From Terriglobia bacterium (GTDB lineage: Bacteria > Acidobacteriota > Terriglobia > Terriglobales > Acidobacteriaceae): DNA of 64,000 nt. A program made the translations under genes and the position numbers. Where the stretch lies: contig JAIQFF010000007.1 in assembly GCA_020073395.1 (NCBI GenBank), positions 1-64,000 on the forward strand, given 5' to 3'. The number at the start of each line of letters is the position of its first letter. Within the stretch, counting starts at the first letter, position 1. Under the pieces are notes generated by a model. It was not told where the DNA came from. It ran no database searches and was given only the letters and a program-made list of their open reading frames with translations. Shown here piece after piece: positions 60,835-64,000 of this stretch.

Positions 60835-62793
60835 ATGTCCAGCATTTCCCTTCGCCCGCGACGCTTATTTCTCGTTGTGCTGCTCTTCGCCGCTGCGGCG
60901 TCCACGTTTGCACGCAACTCTGAACCCAAGTGGATACGTGTAAGTTCCGCTCATTTTGCCGTCCTGACCGATGGGGGCGAAAAAAAGGGCCGCGAAGTGA
61001 GCTTGCGCCTGGAGCAGATGCGTGAAGTCTTTGGCCAGCTTTTCCTGAAGACCAAAGTGCAGATGCCGGAACCGCTGGACGTCATCGCGCTGCAGGCGGA
61101 CGAAGAATACATCCGGGTAGTGCCCCTCCGCCAGGGCCAGCCCATTCCCGCTCCCGGATTCTTCTTACCTGGAGAAGACCGCAGCTACATCGTGCTTGAT
61201 CTTGCCGCCGAGGACAGCTGGCGAGCCGTCTCCCACGATTTCGCGCGCCTGTTTTTGAGTTTCAACTATCCCCCTACCCAGGATTGGTTTGACGAAGGCT
61301 TTGCGCAATATTTCTCCAGCCTGCGACTGGGCGACAGCCAGGTGCAGATCGGTGGCGACCCGGCCCGGGACCTGCCCTGGCACCATGCGCTTCCCGGTCA
61401 ATCGTCGGTCGATCCCAGCCCGCCCAAATCATTTGTCGAATTGCTCAACGGGCCATGGCTGGCCCTGCCGGAGCTGTTCACGATGCACGCAGGTCCCTCC
61501 AGCTATCCGCCCATGTTCTACGCGCAATCGTGGATGGTGATGCACTACCTGCTCAACCAGAACAAATTATCGGAGGCTGGAACTTATTTCGGACTCGTAC
61601 AGATACGCAAGGTCCCGGTCGAACAGGCCATTCAGCAGGCCTTTGGCATGAGCGCGACTCAATTGGAGCAGGCGATGAATGATTACTTTCACGCCTTCGC
61701 GGCAGCGCCGCCGACCCCACCCAACCCCAAGCCAGGCGCGACCGCGTCGGGGGTACAGGTAAACCAGTTTCCCGCTCCAGTGGGGCCGCTCGATGTCGGA
61801 GCCAGTGTCGCGGACGTAATCCAGGCTCAGGCGCAGTCGCTGGTTGCGGAAATGGCGGTGCGTCTGCCCGAACATCGCGATCAGGGCGAGAAGGATCTCC
61901 AGACCGTCATCGCCGACCCCAAGGGGGACAACGTGATCGCGCACCGCGCCCTGGCATGGGTCCGCATGGAAAGAGAAGAATTCGACGAGGCCGGCGAAGA
62001 ACTAGCCAGAGCACGGGAGCTCGATGGCCGCGATACCTGGACGCACTACTATCTGGCGCTGGTAAAGTTTCGCGCTGCCCAGGTGAGCCGAAAACCGTTC
62101 CAGGGCGTTTCGAACATGATTCAGGATCTGGTGTACGTGGTCGATAAGCAGCCCGACTTTGCCGAGGCCCACAGCATGCTTGCCCTGGCGCGCCTCCAGG
62201 GCGGTGGCGTTCATTCCGCGACCGAGTCGATAAAGGTCGCGATCCAGCTCAGTCCGCGCAACGAACAATACCTTCTCAACCTGGCGCAGATCGATCTCGC
62301 CGGAAAGAAGTGGGACGACGCTACCGCCCTGCTCAGCCGCCTTCAGGACAGCGCAAATTTGCGAATCGCGCAAACCGCCCGGAAGAGTCTGGCCGACCTC
62401 CCTACCCTGAAGAAGTATGGTGTGCTGCCGCAGGATAGTACGTCGCCGCAAGATGGCCCAACCGGTCCGGCGCCGACCGCCGCGGAGAACGATGCGGAAG
62501 AGGCTAATTCCGGCAAAGGGGAAGCGGCCCCGGCAGAGCCCGTGCCCGACCGGCGGAAATCCCAGTTCGTCCGAGGGAAGTTGCTGAAAGTGGACTGCGC
62601 TCAGGCACCGGTAGCAATTTTGACGGTCAGGGCGAGCACGCGAACCTTGAGATTGCGCACTGATGACTACAAATCACTGTTGCTGGTCGGAGTGGACGAG
62701 TTTTCTTGCGAGTGGGCGGACCGGGGTGTGATTGTGAACTATAAGGCCGGCGGAAAAGCCGATGGCGATTTGGTGTCGTTGGAAGTGCAGTAG
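60835..62793 (+). CDS. Gluzincin-like TPR protein with degenerate zinc motif
   Basis: A 652-residue exported protein; the signal ends ASTFA. The N-terminal domain resembles peptidase MA-type gluzincins, but the HExxH site reads His134-Asp-Phe-Ala-Arg138. The second His is lost, while the downstream Glu (DEGFAQYF, Glu154) is retained. Therefore it is probably not an active protease. A Pro-rich hinge (~300) leads to TPR-like repeats (~350-550) and a small C-terminal beta domain (KLLKVDCAQAPVAILTVR). The frame is open from 60700 within the family A repeat, but the signal peptide fixes ATG 60835. Confidence 0.75.
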   Translation: MSSISLRPRRLFLVVLLFAAAASTFARNSEPKWIRVSSAHFAVLTDGGEKKGREVSLRLEQMREVFGQLFLKTKVQMPEPLDVIALQADEEYIRVVPLRQGQPIPAPGFFLPGEDRSYIVLDLAAEDSWRAVSHDFARLFLSFNYPPTQDWFDEGFAQYFSSLRLGDSQVQIGGDPARDLPWHHALPGQSSVDPSPPKSFVELLNGPWLALPELFTMHAGPSSYPPMFYAQSWMVMHYLLNQNKLSEAGTYFGLVQIRKVPVEQAIQQAFGMSATQLEQAMNDYFHAFAAAPPTPPNPKPGATASGVQVNQFPAPVGPLDVGASVADVIQAQAQSLVAEMAVRLPEHRDQGEKDLQTVIADPKGDNVIAHRALAWVRMEREEFDEAGEELARARELDGRDTWTHYYLALVKFRAAQVSRKPFQGVSNMIQDLVYVVDKQPDFAEAHSMLALARLQGGGVHSATESIKVAIQLSPRNEQYLLNLAQIDLAGKKWDDATALLSRLQDSANLRIAQTARKSLADLPTLKKYGVLPQDSTSPQDGPTGPAPTAAENDAEEANSGKGEAAPAEPVPDRRKSQFVRGKLLKVDCAQAPVAILTVRASTRTLRLRTDDYKSLLLVGVDEFSCEWADRGVIVNYKAGGKADGDLVSLEVQ

Positions 62794-62819
62794 CAGCGAG
62801 GCAAGCGCCGCAGATAACA

Positions 62820-62847
62820 AACCCTCCCAGGGGAAGCTGGGAGGGTT
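62820..62847 (-). terminator. Terminator of the csp gene
   Basis: An 11-bp perfect stem (AACCCTCCCAG / CTGGGAGGGTT) with a six-base loop. On the minus strand it is followed by TGTTATC, and the csp stop is 26 bases upstream. On the plus strand the tail is not T-rich, so it mainly serves csp, though it may also stop read-through from the other gene. Confidence 0.7.
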
Positions 62848-62872
62848 CGCAGTGGCTGAACCTGGGACCGTT

Positions 62873-63079
62873 TTATTGCACCCGCACCACGTTACCTGCC
62901 TGAAAGCCCTTCGGCCCCTTGAGCAGATCGAATTCCACCGTTTCGCCTTCGTTCAGCGTGCGATAACCATTCTCCTGGATAGCGGAGAAATGAACAAAAA
63001 CGTCCTCCCCGGTGGAGCGCTGGATGAACCCGTATCCTTTGGCCCCGTTGAACCACTTCACTGTACCCTTCTCTCTCAC
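62873..63079 (-). CDS. Cold-shock domain protein
   Basis: A 68-residue CSD protein with RNP-1 KGYGFIQR and RNP-2 VFVHFSAI. It binds single-stranded nucleic acid and probably acts as an RNA chaperone. The start is GTG with GGAG about seven bases upstream. It is followed by a strong terminator and preceded by a long leader region, as is common for csp genes. Confidence 0.95.
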   Translation of the reverse strand: MREKGTVKWFNGAKGYGFIQRSTGEDVFVHFSAIQENGYRTLNEGETVEFDLLKGPKGFQAGNVVRVQ

Positions 63080-63509
63080 AAGGAACTCCTTTCGCCTCTG
63101 CTCTGATTTAACTTTCGCATCCTCCGTGGAGCTCGTGCTCCTCTACAACCCCCTCCGAGGGAAGACGAAAGCACCGCCGCTGAAAATCACGCCCACAAAA
63201 AAAGCTCCGTCGGTTCGGATCTTGGCAGAAACCACGACCGAACTTTACCGGGGCCATCCTGTTGGCGCGAATTGTGACTGCAGGACAAGACCATCTACCC
63301 CAAGCAAACCTGCCCGTTGCCCAAATTGCGGGCAGTGAGCAGAAGATAATATTCAGGAACTCCATTTCTGGCAAGCAAAGAAATCTGAAGCATAAAACGA
63401 TTAAATATGAACGGTCGCGGCATGCATGGAACGCCGGCGGTGCGGCCGAGAGCGCAACGTCCTTCCGTGTCTGCCGACAAAGCGCAACTGTCTGATAGGA
63501 TTAGGGAAA
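63080..63509. other. Intergenic stretch between csp and the YihY gene
   Basis: 430 bp with no convincing gene. The part near 63080-63300 would form the csp 5' leader, which in csp genes often folds into a regulatory structure; I cannot show it here. The plus-strand gene start at 63510 has AGGA about ten bases upstream. Confidence 0.4.
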
Positions 63510-64000
63510 ATGCCTGGTGACCAGCAGTCAAGGTCGGCGACTTCGCCGCCGCCAACCGGTTTGGCCGTCTCCAATCGGCCCGAAGACCCTTACTCCGGGC
63601 TGGTCAGTTCCACAGTGAAATACTTGTTACGCACCGAGGTACATACGTTTGCATTCTCCGTGGCCGCCAATGCTATCCTCTCATTTTTTCCTTTTGTGCT
63701 TCTGCTCATGACCTTCATCCGGCAGGTATTTCATTCTCCGGTGATGAATGACGTGGTGGTGCAACTGCTGCGCGACTTCCTGCCCGCCGGGCAGGACTTC
63801 GTGATTCGCAACCTGAATGCTCTGGTGGGCGCGCGGCAGCGCGCACAATTGGCTTCACTGGTTATTCTTCTGTTTACCTCAACCGGAATCTTCATGCCGC
63901 TCGAGGTGGCGCTCAACCGCATTTGGCGCTTCCCCAACAACCGGTCTTATTTCGGCAATCAACTCATCTCGCTCGCGCTGGCCTTCAGCTGCGGAGTACT
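63510..64000 (+). CDS. YihY/BrkB family membrane protein, 3'-truncated by window edge
   Basis: The first 163 codons of a YihY/virulence-factor BrkB family protein. A hydrophilic N-terminus is followed by YLLRTEVHTFAFSVAANAIL and SFFPFVLLLMTFI (the typical FxFAxxVAxxxxFxxFP region of the family), and then TM segments ending in LALAFSCGV. Family members are multi-TM inner-membrane proteins, formerly called RNase BN. The frame runs off the window. ATG 63510 is used because the protein begins MPGDQQ with no earlier conserved sequence. Confidence 0.8.
   Translation, partial: MPGDQQSRSATSPPPTGLAVSNRPEDPYSGLVSSTVKYLLRTEVHTFAFSVAANAILSFFPFVLLLMTFIRQVFHSPVMNDVVVQLLRDFLPAGQDFVIRNLNALVGARQRAQLASLVILLFTSTGIFMPLEVALNRIWRFPNNRSYFGNQLISLALAFSCGV

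Noticed and set aside
1-64000. tRNA, rRNA or tmRNA genes
   Set aside because: I looked for TPsiC-arm-type GTTCGA contexts and rRNA-like blocks; the few GTTCGA hits (e.g. near 9495 and 18770) do not fold into a tRNA.

Overview
The window is a 64 kb piece of a GC-rich chromosome, dense with genes. Several traits point to an acidobacterium: a complete Tol-Pal cluster, an LptC/LptA-type fusion followed by lptB-rpoN-hpf, paired DUF507 genes, a Ser/Thr kinase carrying TPRs, a YXWGXW-repeat protein, an NHLP-type (Os1348-like) leader protein, and many signal-peptide proteins with no assigned function. This placement is inferred from gene content, because no rRNA or tRNA gene is present.

Layout. 1-5 kb: the end of malQ faces a minus-strand cluster of trehalose synthase, a GT-A glycosyltransferase and a TM-helix-repeat membrane protein, which reads as glucan and compatible-solute metabolism. 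5-10.7 kb: an NAD(P)-binding protein, a decayed Phd-antitoxin/RND-efflux junction, recN, a small RHH toxin-antitoxin-like pair with a palindromic operator, and an AT-richer orphan membrane gene. 10.8-16 kb: tolQ-tolR-tolA-like-tolB-pal-cpoB. 16-22 kb: small ORFs, an AsmA-like protein and korAB (2-oxoacid:ferredoxin oxidoreductase). 22-30.5 kb: kinase plus NHLP-type protein, a sialidase-like lipoprotein divergent from an alpha-L-fucosidase, and accA. 30.5-39 kb: dnaE, a Gly-rich secreted protein, a complete IS1380-family element with terminal inverted repeats and a 4-bp target duplication, and a large protein with a class III cyclase domain. 39-46 kb: creatininase, an ABC-type sugar-binding protein without signal peptide, a cupin, a nuclease-helicase (DUF2075) gene broken by an in-frame TGA, and a transglutaminase. 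46-52 kb: hpf, rpoN, lptB and lptC/A. 52-64 kb: an ABC ATPase, a DUF4139 protein with an inserted domain, recJ, DUF507 pair, queG, a gluzincin-like TPR protein with a degenerate zinc motif, csp and the start of a YihY/BrkB gene.

Threaded between genes are at least four families of short hairpin repeats (called A to D here) at gene ends. One family-A copy supplies the last codons and stop of queG. Accessory, lower-GC material is concentrated at about 8.9-10.7 kb and 41.9-44 kb. The most unusual items are the kinase/NHLP overlapping pair, the interrupted PD-(D/E)XK-helicase gene, the antitoxin/RND chimera, the cyclase with a new-looking N-terminus and the family-A inverted-repeat element.
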